Made by a program: the position numbers and the translations under genes. The notes beneath the pieces were generated by a model. The model searched no databases, was not told the origin of the DNA, and saw only the letters and a program-made list of their open reading frames with translations. A stretch of DNA of 64,000 nt from an uncultured Bradyrhizobium sp. (GTDB taxonomy: Bacteria; Pseudomonadota; Alphaproteobacteria; Rhizobiales; Xanthobacteraceae): contig NZ_CAKZJO010000053.1 of NCBI RefSeq assembly GCF_936943645.1, positions 248,001 through 312,000 on the forward strand, in the 5' to 3' direction. The stretch's first letter is position 1. Each line of letters starts with the position of its first letter. Positions 53,130 to 62,068 of this stretch are shown here, in pieces.

Positions 53130-55505
53130 ATGCTATATTCAGTCAACTCCAGCGTTGGCAGGCGTATTTTGATTGAGGTGGTTCAACCGCTTTTGCGCCT
53201 TCGCTCAGCGTTGTCTGGAACGCTCCTGCTGTTGTCCGCCTTCGCGCTCGGGGCCTGCATCGTCACCGCTGATCAGTCGATCGAATCCGATCCAAAGGAT
53301 CCGCGCGCCCAGGACATCGCCGACAAGGTCCGCTCCCTCGATCTTCAGCCGCGTCAACCTGCCGATGCGGGCGCCAGCGGCATTGCGCAGACGCGATCGT
53401 CGAAGCCGGCGATCTATCTCAGCGATGGTGCAACGCCGCAAGGCGGCGCGCTGGCCGAGCGCGACGATGGCGGCGGCAGCGGCTACGATCTCAATTTCGA
53501 GAACGCGCCGGTCACCACCGTCGCAAAGGTCATCCTTGGTGACGTATTGAACCTCGGCTACACGATCGACCCGCGTGTGCAGGGGACTGTGACGCTGGCC
53601 TCGGTGCGGCCCGTGCCCAAGGCGGAAGCACTCTATGTGCTGGAGAACGCGCTACGCATGTCCGGTGTCGCGCTGGTCCGTGACCGCACCGGCTATCGTC
53701 TGCTGCCGGCACCGGAAGCCGGTCCCGGCGGCGTCGACCGCTCGCTGAACGCCGCGGCCGGCCAGGGCATCACCGTGGTGCCGCTACGCTACGTCTCGGC
53801 GCAGAACATCTTCAAGCTGCTCGACGCCTTCGGGGTGAAGGCCCAGACCATGCGTCCCGACAGCGCGCGCAACACGCTGATCGTCAGCGGCAGCGGCACC
53901 GACCGCGCGACTGCGGTCGACACCATCCTCTCCTTCGACGCCGACTGGATGCGCGGGCAGTCGGTCGGCATCTTCCCGGTGCGTAATTCCACGCCGGAGC
54001 CGCTCATCGCCGAGATCGAAAAGATCATGGATTCCGGCGAAGGCGGCCTGGGCCAGAACGTCGTGAAATTCCAGCCGATCGGCCGTCTCAACTCGATCCT
54101 GGTCGTCAGCCAGAAGCCGGAATATCTCAAGCGCGCGCAGACATGGATCGCGCGGCTCGACCGCTCCGACACCGAGGGCGTGAACCTGAAATCCTATCCG
54201 CTGCGCTACGGCAACTCCAAGGCGGTGGTGGCGCTACTGAACGAGATCCTGTTCAGCCAGAGCGCAACCAGCACGTCATCGCTGGACAATTCCGCGGGCC
54301 AGATCTCGCCCGGTGCAGGCATCGCGACGTCGTCGTCAGGAACCAATCCGATCGCCTCGCTCAGCGCGCTCCCGACCGCGGCCTCGGGTGCCGCAACTCC
54401 GGTCACCGGCGCTCCCGCGCTCGCCGCACGCCCCACCCCTTCGGCGGCCGGCGTGCAAGGCCAGGACAACGGCTCCGGCTCGCTGCTCGGCAGCGGCGCC
54501 AGGCCCGTCAACAATGCGATCCTGCAGAACGTGCGGATCACGGCCGACGTCACCAATAACGCCGTGCTGGTCTACGCCAACGCGGAATCGCAACGCGTGG
54601 TCGAGCAGACGATCCGGCAGATCGACCGGCCGCAGCGCCAGATCGCGATCGAGGCGACGATTGCGGAGGTCACGCTGAACGACGCCTTGAACTACGGCGT
54701 CCAGTTCTTCATCGCCAGCAAGCACGGCTCGGTCTCCAACGTCATCGGCGGCGTCAGCAACAGCGCCTCCGTCGGCAGCAACATCGAGCAGCAGACCAGC
54801 GCGGTCAACGCCGCCGCCGGCGCGCTGCTCGGCCGTGCGCTGCCCGGCTTCAACTTCCTGATCGGCGCGGAAAACTCCCCGCGCGTCGTGCTCGACGCGC
54901 TCCACAACGTGACCACCGTCAAGGTGCTGTCCAACCCGTCGCTGGTCGTGCTCGACAATCAGCCGGCGACCTTGCAGGTCGGCGACCAGGTGCCGTTCTC
55001 GACCGGCACCGCGACCGTGCTGACCGCCAACAACACCGTCGTCAACACCATCGACTACAAGAACACCGGCATCATCCTGCGCGTGCTGCCGCGCGCCAAC
55101 GCCAACGGCAACGTCGTGCTCGACATCGAGCAGGAGATCTCGAGCGTCGCCGCCGGCAGCACCGGCTCGCTGACGCCGACGATCTCGCAGCGCCGGGTCA
55201 AGAGCTCGATCGCGGTGACGAGCGGCCAGACCGTGCTGCTCGCTGGCCTGATCAGCGAGACCGAGAACAAGCAGCGCCAGGGCATTCCGATCCTCGATTC
55301 CATTCCCGGCGTCGGCGATGCGTTCTCGCACCAGGGCAGCACGCGCGCCCGCACCGAGCTGATCCTGTTCATCCGCCCGACCGTCATCAAGGACGGCGTC
55401 GATGCGCACGTCATCGCGGAGGAAATGCGCAGCAAGATGAACAGCCGCCTGGTCGGCACCAGCAATCCCGTGGTCTCCGTGAACCCGCCCAAGGCGGCGC
55501 GCTAA
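53130..55505 (+). CDS. gspD: Type II secretion secretin GspD
   Basis: 791 residues with AGGGGGA before the ATG. Signal sequence ending in a lipobox (ALGAC, Cys43), so the protein is predicted to be a lipoprotein. N0-N3 domains with VTLASVRPVPKAEALYVLENALRMSGVALV and PLRYVSAQNIFKLLDAFGVKA; a Ser/Gly/Ala-rich linker within N3 at about 365-455; the secretin domain from about 500 to 755 with VTTVKVLSNPSLVVLDNQPATLQVGDQVPF, IDYKNTGIILRVLPR, and SGQTVLLAGLISE. The outer-membrane pore. Lipidation would remove the need for a separate GspS pilotin. Confidence 0.95.
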   Translation: MLYSVNSSVGRRILIEVVQPLLRLRSALSGTLLLLSAFALGACIVTADQSIESDPKDPRAQDIADKVRSLDLQPRQPADAGASGIAQTRSSKPAIYLSDGATPQGGALAERDDGGGSGYDLNFENAPVTTVAKVILGDVLNLGYTIDPRVQGTVTLASVRPVPKAEALYVLENALRMSGVALVRDRTGYRLLPAPEAGPGGVDRSLNAAAGQGITVVPLRYVSAQNIFKLLDAFGVKAQTMRPDSARNTLIVSGSGTDRATAVDTILSFDADWMRGQSVGIFPVRNSTPEPLIAEIEKIMDSGEGGLGQNVVKFQPIGRLNSILVVSQKPEYLKRAQTWIARLDRSDTEGVNLKSYPLRYGNSKAVVALLNEILFSQSATSTSSLDNSAGQISPGAGIATSSSGTNPIASLSALPTAASGAATPVTGAPALAARPTPSAAGVQGQDNGSGSLLGSGARPVNNAILQNVRITADVTNNAVLVYANAESQRVVEQTIRQIDRPQRQIAIEATIAEVTLNDALNYGVQFFIASKHGSVSNVIGGVSNSASVGSNIEQQTSAVNAAAGALLGRALPGFNFLIGAENSPRVVLDALHNVTTVKVLSNPSLVVLDNQPATLQVGDQVPFSTGTATVLTANNTVVNTIDYKNTGIILRVLPRANANGNVVLDIEQEISSVAAGSTGSLTPTISQRRVKSSIAVTSGQTVLLAGLISETENKQRQGIPILDSIPGVGDAFSHQGSTRARTELILFIRPTVIKDGVDAHVIAEEMRSKMNSRLVGTSNPVVSVNPPKAAR

Positions 55506-55509
55506 GGGC

Positions 55510-56100
55510 GTGACGGATCAGGCGGCGAATGTCGGGACGGGCGCTCTGCTCGCCATCGCCCTGTTGCTCGGCGTGTTCGCAAGCCTCCTCACCGCTCCCG
55601 GCGCCGAAGGCCTGTACGGGGCGTTCCTGGCCGCCCTGATGCTCGCGATCGCGACGAACGATGCGCACCACTACCGTATTCCGAACGCGCTGACCGGCGC
55701 CGCCTTCGCGCTCGCGCTGCTCCGCGCCGGCGCGTTCGTGCCCGATATCGGCGCCGAAGCGCTGCTCTGGCCGCTGGCTCGGGCCGCGGCCACCGGCCTG
55801 CCGCTGCTGCTGCTGATGGTGCTCTACCGCCGCTGGCGCGGCCGCGACGGTCTCGGGCTCGGCGACGTCAAGCTCGCCGCGGTCTGCGGCGCCTGGCTTG
55901 ATCTGGCGACCGTGGTCGCGGTGATCGAGCTTGCGGCGCTGCTCGCGATCGGCGCCTATGCCGCCAACGCTGCTCTGCGACGGAGGCGGCTGCACGCCAC
56001 GGCAGCCATGCCGTTCGGGCTGTTTCTGGCGCCGGCGGTCTGGATCGGCTGGCTGGGCGAGACCTGGTACACGAACTGGCTCGGCGGCTGGCCGGGCTGA
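55510..56100 (+). CDS. gspO: Prepilin peptidase GspO, short A24 form
   Basis: 196 residues from a GTG four bases after gspD. Six or so membrane spans. The two catalytic aspartates of the A24 family are D51 (in TNDAHHYRIPN) and D119 (GLGLGDVKL). The N-terminal cytoplasmic methyltransferase domain with its zinc cysteines, present in normal 280-residue GspO/PilD, is absent, as in CpaA-type enzymes. It should cleave the GspG-K leaders; N-methylation would need another enzyme or not occur. Confidence 0.9.
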   Translation: MTDQAANVGTGALLAIALLLGVFASLLTAPGAEGLYGAFLAALMLAIATNDAHHYRIPNALTGAAFALALLRAGAFVPDIGAEALLWPLARAAATGLPLLLLMVLYRRWRGRDGLGLGDVKLAAVCGAWLDLATVVAVIELAALLAIGAYAANAALRRRRLHATAAMPFGLFLAPAVWIGWLGETWYTNWLGGWPG

Positions 56101-56125
56101 GGCCGAGGGATTTGGGTCTTCGCCA

Positions 56126-56253
56126 ATCCGGCCCTCCAACACAGAAATGCGAAAACAACCCCATGCACAGTAGACGGGATCAGCCTTATCAATGACTTAT
56201 CGGGCGCGCGATTTGCGTATTTCGCGAAGCGATTTGACGCGTCGGGCAAAACA
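56126..56253. repeat. Dispersed intergenic repeat element (second Bradyrhizobiaceae type)
   Basis: Between the convergent gspO and Sel1 genes. Contains CGAAAACAACCCCATGCACA, then GTAGACGGG, ATTTGCGTATTTCGCGAAG and GACGCGTCGGGCAAAACA. I recall closely similar units, ending in GTCGGGCAAAACA, in many Bradyrhizobium intergenic regions, often giving spurious small ORFs; this is memory, not a search. Ends are approximate. Confidence 0.55.
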
Positions 56254-56327
56254 CCGATGCGCTCCCATGGTCGCGGCGAGGCCCCTTCCGCACATTGCGC
56301 CCCCCGTAGAGGATCGAGGCGCGGCGC

Positions 56328-56885
56328 TCAGTGCTCGCGGCTCGGCGCCCATTCCAGCGCCCGCAGGCGAGCCTGGGCGATCTCTCCGCGCGTCATCTTG
56401 GTGGTGACGGCATCACGGATCCGGGCGCGCGCCTCCCGCGCCGGCGGCGGCGCCGCGGCCGTGGACAGATTGAGCCATTTGGAGGCTTCGACGATATCCT
56501 GCGGCACGCCCTGGCCGCGATCGTAGAGCAGCCCCAGCGAATATTGGGCGCGGCTGTCGCCCTGCTCCGCCGCGCGCCGGTACCACATCGCGGCTTCCGT
56601 GTAGTTCTGCGGCACGCCGCGGCCGGTCTCGAACAGCAAGCCGAGATAGGACTGTGTAGCCGCGTTGCCCCGCTCGGCGAGCGGAATGAAGATGCGGGAC
56701 GCCGTCACATAGTCCTGACGATGGAAGGCGGAAACGCCCTGGCGGAACGATTGGGCGTGGGCCGGGATCGCCAAGGCGAGCGTGAGCAGAACGGCAGCAC
56801 AACCCCATCCCGCCCGTCGCGAACGACAGCGGGCCGCCGCTGCCGCACGACCAAACCGCTGATCCTGGCTGTCGAGCGTCTCCAT
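56328..56885 (-). CDS. Secreted Sel1-repeat protein
   Basis: 185 residues. A basic N-terminus and a signal peptide or anchor at about 27-45 (GCAAVLLTLALAIPAHAQ). Two Sel1-like repeats follow: AATQSYLGLLFETGRGVPQNYTEAAMWYRRAAEQGD and RAQYSLGLLYDRGQGVPQDIVEASKWLNLS (cited as SYLGLLFETGRGV and YSLGLLYDRGQGV). Such proteins scaffold periplasmic complexes. No operon partner; it is between the T2SS and the beta-helix pair. Confidence 0.8.
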   Translation of the reverse strand: METLDSQDQRFGRAAAAARCRSRRAGWGCAAVLLTLALAIPAHAQSFRQGVSAFHRQDYVTASRIFIPLAERGNAATQSYLGLLFETGRGVPQNYTEAAMWYRRAAEQGDSRAQYSLGLLYDRGQGVPQDIVEASKWLNLSTAAAPPPAREARARIRDAVTTKMTRGEIAQARLRALEWAPSREH

Positions 56886-56958
56886 GCCACCCGCGCTCCC
56901 TGCTTATGCCGCCAGACTAGTCTGCCGGCAGACCGGAATCCATAGGCGCACCAGACGC

Positions 56959-56989
56959 AAAAAAGCTCCGGGCGCATCGCGCCCGGAGC
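56959..56989 (-). terminator. Rho-independent terminator of the beta-helix genes
   Basis: A perfect 11-base stem GCTCCGGGCGC / GCGCCCGGAGC with an ATC loop at 56965-56989. On the plus strand six A's precede it (56959-56964), so on the minus strand the stem is followed by six T's. It lies 17 bases beyond the stop of the minus-strand beta-helix gene. Confidence 0.85.
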
Positions 56990-57006
56990 TCGTGGATAGT
57001 GCCGGC

Positions 57007-57855
57007 CTAGTGGTACCCGCCGGCAGTCGCCGGCGTCGTGTCCGGGTTGTTGCCGTTGATCTGGTTGTCCAGATAGGACAGCACGCTGCCGGAGGTCGCC
57101 GCTCCCAGATTGTTGACGATCACCGATCGCCCGATGCGGGCTCCCGCAACGCCGCTGAGGGCGAAGCCCGTGCTCAGGTTCTCCGAGATGTTGCTGTTGT
57201 TGACCTGGACGTTGGCCGAGCCCTGAGCGCTCACGCCGACGAAGTTGTTGTGAACGGCCGTGTTGTTGATCAGGACCCGGTTGCTGCCGCCGTTGGTGTT
57301 GATGCTGATCCCGGCCCCGGCAGCGGCGGTGCCATTGTGCGAGATCACGCTATCACGAATCATGAGCATCGAGTTGAAGTTCGACGGGTTGGAGAAGATG
57401 CCAACTCCGTTCGCGCCGTTGAAGTCCCTGATGAAGCAGTGCTCGATGACGACCGAGGCCGCTTGCAGGATGTTGACGCCCTTGAGCCCGGTGCCGGCTC
57501 CCTCGATGTCGAGGCCACGCAGCACGATGTGATCAGTCGCCGCGGCGTTCACATTGATGCCGTTGGTGCCCGACCCGAGGATGCTGCCGACGACGCCTTC
57601 GCAATAGATCGTCATCGCCTTGGTGATCGTCACCGTGCCGTAGCCGGCGGAATCGAGGCAGTTGATCTCGCCGCCGGCGGCCGTCTTCGAGATGGCACCG
57701 GCGAAGGTCTTGCACGGTGCGGTGCGGCTGCACGGATTGACGTCATCGCCGACGCCGGAAACCCACGTTCTGGTCGCCTGGGCGTGAGCCGGCTGCGACA
57801 CCGCCAATGGCAAGAGGAATCCCGCTACAAGAGCCCATAGAGCAATACGACGCAT
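57007..57855 (-). CDS. Secreted right-handed beta-helix protein, copy A
   Basis: 282 residues with GGGAG before the ATG. Signal peptide MRRIALWALVAGFLLPLAVSQ ending in AHAQ. The mature part begins TRTWVSGVGDDVNPCSRTAPCKTFAGA, the beginning of a parallel beta-helix in which each coil starts with V, I or N ladders (VIEHCFIRDF, SVISHNG, NNTAVHNN, VNNSNISENLS). Four cysteines pair up at the N-terminal cap. No catalytic residues of pectate lyases were recognised. It is about 84% identical (238 of 282 by my hand alignment) to the neighbour at 57924, with the same length. Confidence 0.75.
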   Translation of the reverse strand: MRRIALWALVAGFLLPLAVSQPAHAQATRTWVSGVGDDVNPCSRTAPCKTFAGAISKTAAGGEINCLDSAGYGTVTITKAMTIYCEGVVGSILGSGTNGINVNAAATDHIVLRGLDIEGAGTGLKGVNILQAASVVIEHCFIRDFNGANGVGIFSNPSNFNSMLMIRDSVISHNGTAAAGAGISINTNGGSNRVLINNTAVHNNFVGVSAQGSANVQVNNSNISENLSTGFALSGVAGARIGRSVIVNNLGAATSGSVLSYLDNQINGNNPDTTPATAGGYH

Positions 57856-57923
57856 TTTAATCTCCCAAATTGAACCAAAACTTCACAGAGTCATCGTGCC
57901 AGAAGGAAGACTTGATAAGCGGC

Positions 57924-58772
57924 CTAGTGATAGCCGCCAGCAGTTGCGGGCGTGGTGTCCGGATTGTTGCCGTTGATCTGGTTGTCCAGATACGACAGCA
58001 CGCTACCGGAGGTCGACGCTCCCAGGTTGTTGACGATCATCGAACGGCCGATCCGCACCCCCGCAACGCCGCTGAGGGCGATGGCGGTGCTCAGGTTTTC
58101 CGAGATGTTGCTGTTGTTGACCTGGACGTTGGACGATCCCTGAACGTTCAGACCAACGAAATTCTTGTGAATGGCCGTGTTGTTGATCAGGCTTCGCGAA
58201 CTGCCGCCGTTGGTATTGATGCTGATCCCGGCGCCGTCGGCTGCGGTGCCATTGTGCGAGATCACGCTGTCGCGGATCATGAGCATCGAGTTGAAGTTCG
58301 AGGGATTGACGAACACGCCGACGCCGCCGGCGCTGTTGAAATTCCTGATGTAGCAATGCTCGATGACCACCGAGGCGGCCTGAAGGACGTTGACGCCCTT
58401 GATGCCGGTCCCGGCCCCGTCGATATCCAGACCGCGCAGCACGATGTGATCGGTCGCGGCTGCGTTGACGATAACGCCGGAGCTTCCCGCTGCGAGGATG
58501 CCGCCGACGACGCCTTCGCAATAGATCGAGATCGCCTTGGTGATGGTCACGACGCCGAAACCGCCGGAGTCCAGACAATTGATCTCGCCGCCCGCCGCTG
58601 TCTTCGAGATCGCGCCGGGAAAGGTCTTGCATGGGGCGGTGCGGCTGCAGGGGTTGGCATCGTCACCCACGCCGGACACCCACGTTCGGGTAGCCTGAGC
58701 ATGAGCCGGTTGCGATGCGATCAACGGTGCGAACAATCCTGCAATCAGAGCCAAGAGTGCAATGCGACGCAT
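57924..58772 (-). CDS. Secreted right-handed beta-helix protein, copy B
   Basis: 282 residues from the ATG at 58772 with GGGAGGACGAGAA upstream; a longer frame to 58874 lacks a ribosome-binding site. Same architecture as copy A: signal peptide (AGLFAPLIASQPAHAQ), NPCSRTAPC cap, then parallel beta-helix. Differences cluster in the signal peptide and at three loops (around residues 91-98, 146-155 and 213-216). Upstream gene of the pair on this strand; 68 bases separate it from copy A. Likely a recent tandem duplication. Confidence 0.75.
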   Translation of the reverse strand: MRRIALLALIAGLFAPLIASQPAHAQATRTWVSGVGDDANPCSRTAPCKTFPGAISKTAAGGEINCLDSGGFGVVTITKAISIYCEGVVGGILAAGSSGVIVNAAATDHIVLRGLDIDGAGTGIKGVNVLQAASVVIEHCYIRNFNSAGGVGVFVNPSNFNSMLMIRDSVISHNGTAADGAGISINTNGGSSRSLINNTAIHKNFVGLNVQGSSNVQVNNSNISENLSTAIALSGVAGVRIGRSMIVNNLGASTSGSVLSYLDNQINGNNPDTTPATAGGYH

Positions 58773-59257
58773 TTCTCGTCCTCCCAAGATTAAGCTGAGA
58801 TCCAGCTTGTTGCCATGCACAAGTCTTCGCCGCCGCAGCACGCGTATCGCGCGGTCCGCAGCCTCATTCTCCATGTTTCGCTGAGAATTCCCCCGCCGCC
58901 TTCGGCGCTCGCAATACGACCTTCGTGTTCAAATGATTGAGTACGCAACACTACTGGGAAAAGAAGAAGCAGGCTGTTCGGCGCCTCGGATCGCGCAACT
59001 GTTGCGCGATGGGTCGCGGGCTTTCTAGTGGTCGCGCCGGATCAACTAAGGTTCAATCTGACGTAGTAATTTTACAGGGATTTTTGCGCGAGAAAAGCGC
59101 GCTTAACGCGTCGCCAACTGAACGGGGGATGGCCTACGACGACAGTCACGGCCCAAGCGGGGATCGCAAGCGCGTGGTTGACGCCGAGAACGCGACCTGG
59201 CCTTTTCCCGCAGCGGAAAGGTCACCGCGCTGCGTCGATTCGACGCGACCGACCTCG
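58773..59257. other. Intergenic stretch, no convincing gene
   Basis: 485 bases between the beta-helix pair and the C-terminus of the metalloprotease gene. It should hold the promoter of the beta-helix pair and the 3' end signals of the protease. A plus-strand frame from 58937 overlaps the protease gene antisense and has no ribosome-binding site or family resemblance. A CCTTTTCC...GGAAAGG stem near 59200-59222 is imperfect and lacks a T run. Confidence 0.4.
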
Positions 59258-61867
59258 TCAGCTCAGCAAAAAGCCGTGTCCCTGCAGGTTGTGAACAAGG
59301 TCAGCCAGAACGTCGTTCACGGACGCATCGTGACTCCCCAACTGTTGCGTCCATAGCTCTGACGTAGTCGGCACGTTGAGCGGCGCGGGCATGGCGTCCG
59401 GCACTTCGGACGCGGCGGAAGTCCCGCTCTGTACAAAATTGAACGCAAAGCCGTCACCGGAGGTCGCAAGATCCGCAGTCGCGGGCGCCGCTGCGCCGAC
59501 GGTGCCGTCCCCATTGAGGTCCTGATAGAGCGTCGGCTCCAGCGCCTTGAGGGATGCATCGGTTCCCAGCACCTCGGGAGCCGCGGCGAGTGTGGTCAGG
59601 AAATTGCCGTTACTGTCCGTGCTCCAGACCGAATAATGGGCGTTTGCCGAATTCTTCCAGACCACGTCGTAGCCGCCGCCGGACACCTGCTCGGCGCCGA
59701 TCACCGACCACGTGCTGTAATTGGCCGCGTTCACGGTGGCGCCGGCATATTTCAGAGTAGGACCGGCACCGGCGGCGTCGTACAGATAGTAGTTGCCGCT
59801 GTACAAGACCGCGCGGGTCGCTCCGAACGCTTCGATCGTGACGCCGTTGACGGGGACGACAGGGAGGCCGATCGTGCCGTCGCCGTTCAGATCCTGATGG
59901 AGCGTCGGTTCCAACCCCTTCAGAGACGCGTCGGTCCCAAGCATCTCGGAAGCCGAGCCGAGAGTCGTGATGAAGTTGCCGGTGCTGTCCGTGCTCCAGA
60001 CCGAATAATGGGCATTTGCCGAGTTCTTCCAGACCACGTCGTAACCACCGCCCGACACCTGCTCGGCGCCGATCACCGACCACGTGCTGTAATTGGCGGC
60101 GTTGACGACGGAGCCGGCGTATTTCAAGGTGGGTCCGGTCCCGGTCGAGATGCTGTTCAGATAATAGTTGCCACCGGACAGAACCGTCGCGGTCGATCCG
60201 AACGCTTCGATCGTGCCGCTGCTGACGGGCGGGGTAACGGGGACGCCGGTCGTGCCGTCGCCGTTGAGATCCTGATGGAGCGTCGGCTCCAGCGCCTGCA
60301 GCGTCGCATCGGTGCCAAGCACCTCGGGCGCCGAGGCGAGCGTGGTCAGGAAGTTGCCGTTGCTGTCCGTGCTCCAGACCGAATAATGGGCATTCGCCGA
60401 ATTCTTCCAGACCACATCGTAACCGCCGCCCGACACCTGCTCGGCGCCGATCACCGACCAGGTGCTGTAGTTGGCTGCGATCACGGCAGCGCCGGCGTAT
60501 TTCAGCGTGGGTCCGCTGCCGGTCGAGATGCTGTTGAGGTAATAGTTGCCGTTCGTCAGGGCGACGCTGGTCGATCCGAACGTCTCGATCGCGCTGGGCA
60601 CGAGACTGGAGGCGGCCACCGTGGCGCCCCCAAACTGGAAATATTCGACGCCACTGACCGTATCGGTTCCGTCGGGAGAACCGCTGCGCAGGTCGACCAG
60701 AGTGAAGGTCTGCGACGTGGCGTTGTACGAAATCGTGTAATTGGCCCGGCTGCCCGAATACACCGCCGTGTCGGTGCCGGCACCGCCGATGATGGTGTCG
60801 TTGCCCGCCCCGCCCGTGATCGTGTCGTTGCCGCCGCCGCCGTTCAGCGTGTTGGCGATGGCGTTGCCGAGGATGGTGTCGTTGCCGGATCCGCCGGTGG
60901 CGTTGTCGATGTAGGAGCGCGCGTCGCCGTTGTAGAGATAGGCGTTGTAGACGTTGCCCGACGCGTAATGGCCATCGCCGAGATACGCCAGTTGCACGGA
61001 CGAGAACACCGACGAGGCGCCGGGATTGAGGTTGATGCTCAGGTTCGTCGTGTAGTTCGACAGGTCGTAAGTGTCGACGCCGCCGCCGTCCCAGACCGTC
61101 TCGTAGATGCGGTTGGCCGAGCCGCCGACGCCACCGCCCGGTGCGAGCTGTCCGACACCGTTGATGAACTCCTGGCCCGTGGTCGGATTCCAGGTGTAGA
61201 CCGTGTTGGTGCTCTGGGTCGTGAAGTCCGCGCCGTACATCGTCTGGAGCGCGAGGATATCGTTGGCCATATAGGTCTGCGAATATCCGTACGCTTCGTT
61301 GGTATAGCCGGACGTGGTCGAACCGCCGACATAGCTGCGATAGCTCATGACGGTGTATTCACTGTCGTCATGCGCGCTCGGCACCGCGACGTTGGCGGGG
61401 CCGCCGGTCTCCTGGCTATGCTTGAGGCCGACGGCATGGCCGAGCTCGTGCAGCGCGGTGGTGAAGTAGTAATTGCCGAGCTTGGCCAGCGAGAAATTGT
61501 ACTGGGTGCCGAACCAGATGTCGCCGCCGGGCGCGTAGTTGCCGGGATAGTAGGCGTAGGCGGTCGGACTGGCGGCCGGCGACTGCGCGATCATGATGTC
61601 GGCGCCGTTCGTGCCCGCGTACTGGATGTCGGCGTTGGTGTAACTGAGGATCAGCCCGATCGCGTAGTTGATCGCCGCCTGGATCTGCGTGGGCACCGCT
61701 GCAAAGCCCGACGTGGTCGGCTCGCCGTTGCCGCCGCTATAGGGATTGGCGTAGTCGCTCGCTGCGTCGGGAAAACTGTAAGTGATCGTGCCAGACCATT
61801 TGGCGCCCGACAGCAGGCCGTCGATCTCGGCGTTGTTGGTGGCACTGACGTTAACAGCGGTAGCCAA
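59258..61867 (-). CDS. M10 (serralysin-type) zinc metalloprotease with RTX and W-rich repeats
   Basis: 869 residues from a TTG with GGAGAG upstream. Residues 20-215 form the protease: zinc motif HELGHAVGLKH at 140-150 and Met-turn VMSY at 173-176. RTX nonapeptides (GGSGNDTIL and three more) lie at 325-369. Three modules of about 114 residues follow at 427-541, 553-667 and 678-791, each with YSTWSVIGAEQVSGGGYDVVWKNSANAHYSVW-type segments and ending DLNGDG; these resemble Pfam's W-rich C-terminal domain. There is no Sec signal; export by a type I system (C-terminal signal) is expected, but no such transporter is in the window. Confidence 0.85.
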   Translation of the reverse strand: MATAVNVSATNNAEIDGLLSGAKWSGTITYSFPDAASDYANPYSGGNGEPTTSGFAAVPTQIQAAINYAIGLILSYTNADIQYAGTNGADIMIAQSPAASPTAYAYYPGNYAPGGDIWFGTQYNFSLAKLGNYYFTTALHELGHAVGLKHSQETGGPANVAVPSAHDDSEYTVMSYRSYVGGSTTSGYTNEAYGYSQTYMANDILALQTMYGADFTTQSTNTVYTWNPTTGQEFINGVGQLAPGGGVGGSANRIYETVWDGGGVDTYDLSNYTTNLSINLNPGASSVFSSVQLAYLGDGHYASGNVYNAYLYNGDARSYIDNATGGSGNDTILGNAIANTLNGGGGNDTITGGAGNDTIIGGAGTDTAVYSGSRANYTISYNATSQTFTLVDLRSGSPDGTDTVSGVEYFQFGGATVAASSLVPSAIETFGSTSVALTNGNYYLNSISTGSGPTLKYAGAAVIAANYSTWSVIGAEQVSGGGYDVVWKNSANAHYSVWSTDSNGNFLTTLASAPEVLGTDATLQALEPTLHQDLNGDGTTGVPVTPPVSSGTIEAFGSTATVLSGGNYYLNSISTGTGPTLKYAGSVVNAANYSTWSVIGAEQVSGGGYDVVWKNSANAHYSVWSTDSTGNFITTLGSASEMLGTDASLKGLEPTLHQDLNGDGTIGLPVVPVNGVTIEAFGATRAVLYSGNYYLYDAAGAGPTLKYAGATVNAANYSTWSVIGAEQVSGGGYDVVWKNSANAHYSVWSTDSNGNFLTTLAAAPEVLGTDASLKALEPTLYQDLNGDGTVGAAAPATADLATSGDGFAFNFVQSGTSAASEVPDAMPAPLNVPTTSELWTQQLGSHDASVNDVLADLVHNLQGHGFLLS
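59495..60589 (-). repeat. Three tandem modules within the protease gene
   Basis: DNA encoding the three W-rich modules: about 60245-60589, 59867-60211 and 59495-59836, with periods of 378 and 375 bases. The segments for VIGAEQVSGGGYDVVWKNSA and for DLNGDGT are almost identical in all three. Linkers of about 11 residues between them vary. DNA-level identity is high, indicating recent expansion or gene conversion. Confidence 0.8.
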
Positions 61868-61932
61868 TGGACTCTCCAGGGCAGAGCATCGCGCGTGATT
61901 CGCCGCGACGGCAGATGATTCTAGCTTGAGAG

Positions 61933-61949
61933 TTAAACGTTTGGTTTAA
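61933..61949. promoter_or_regulatory. AT-rich palindrome upstream of the protease
   Basis: TTAAACGTTTGGTTTAA lies about 66 bases upstream of the protease TTG, in the 201-base gap shared with the small secreted-protein gene. AAACGTTT is a perfect palindrome. It could be an operator or part of divergent promoters. No regulator family is assigned. Confidence 0.25.
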
Positions 61950-62068
61950 ATGCGGCACTGGCGTCCGCCCCCCTTCCATAAGGCCTTGTTAGTCATCAAA
62001 TCCCGTAGTCATACGGGAGGCGAGCAACGGCCTCCGTTCCCGCAGGGCCCGTGATTTGCAGGGGTTTC

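Noticed and set aside
56130..56250. Minus-strand small frame in the intergenic repeat (FAFLCWRAGLAK)
   Set aside because: Lies within the dispersed repeat; such repeats commonly give spurious small proteins.
58937..59356. Plus-strand open frame between the beta-helix pair and the protease
   Set aside because: No ribosome-binding site, low-complexity Ser/Arg-rich translation, and its end overlaps the protease antisense.
59636..61918. Plus-strand open frame (760 codons) over the metalloprotease
   Set aside because: Exactly antisense to the M10 protease; its repetitive, Arg/Gly/Ala-rich translation mirrors the repeats of the real gene.
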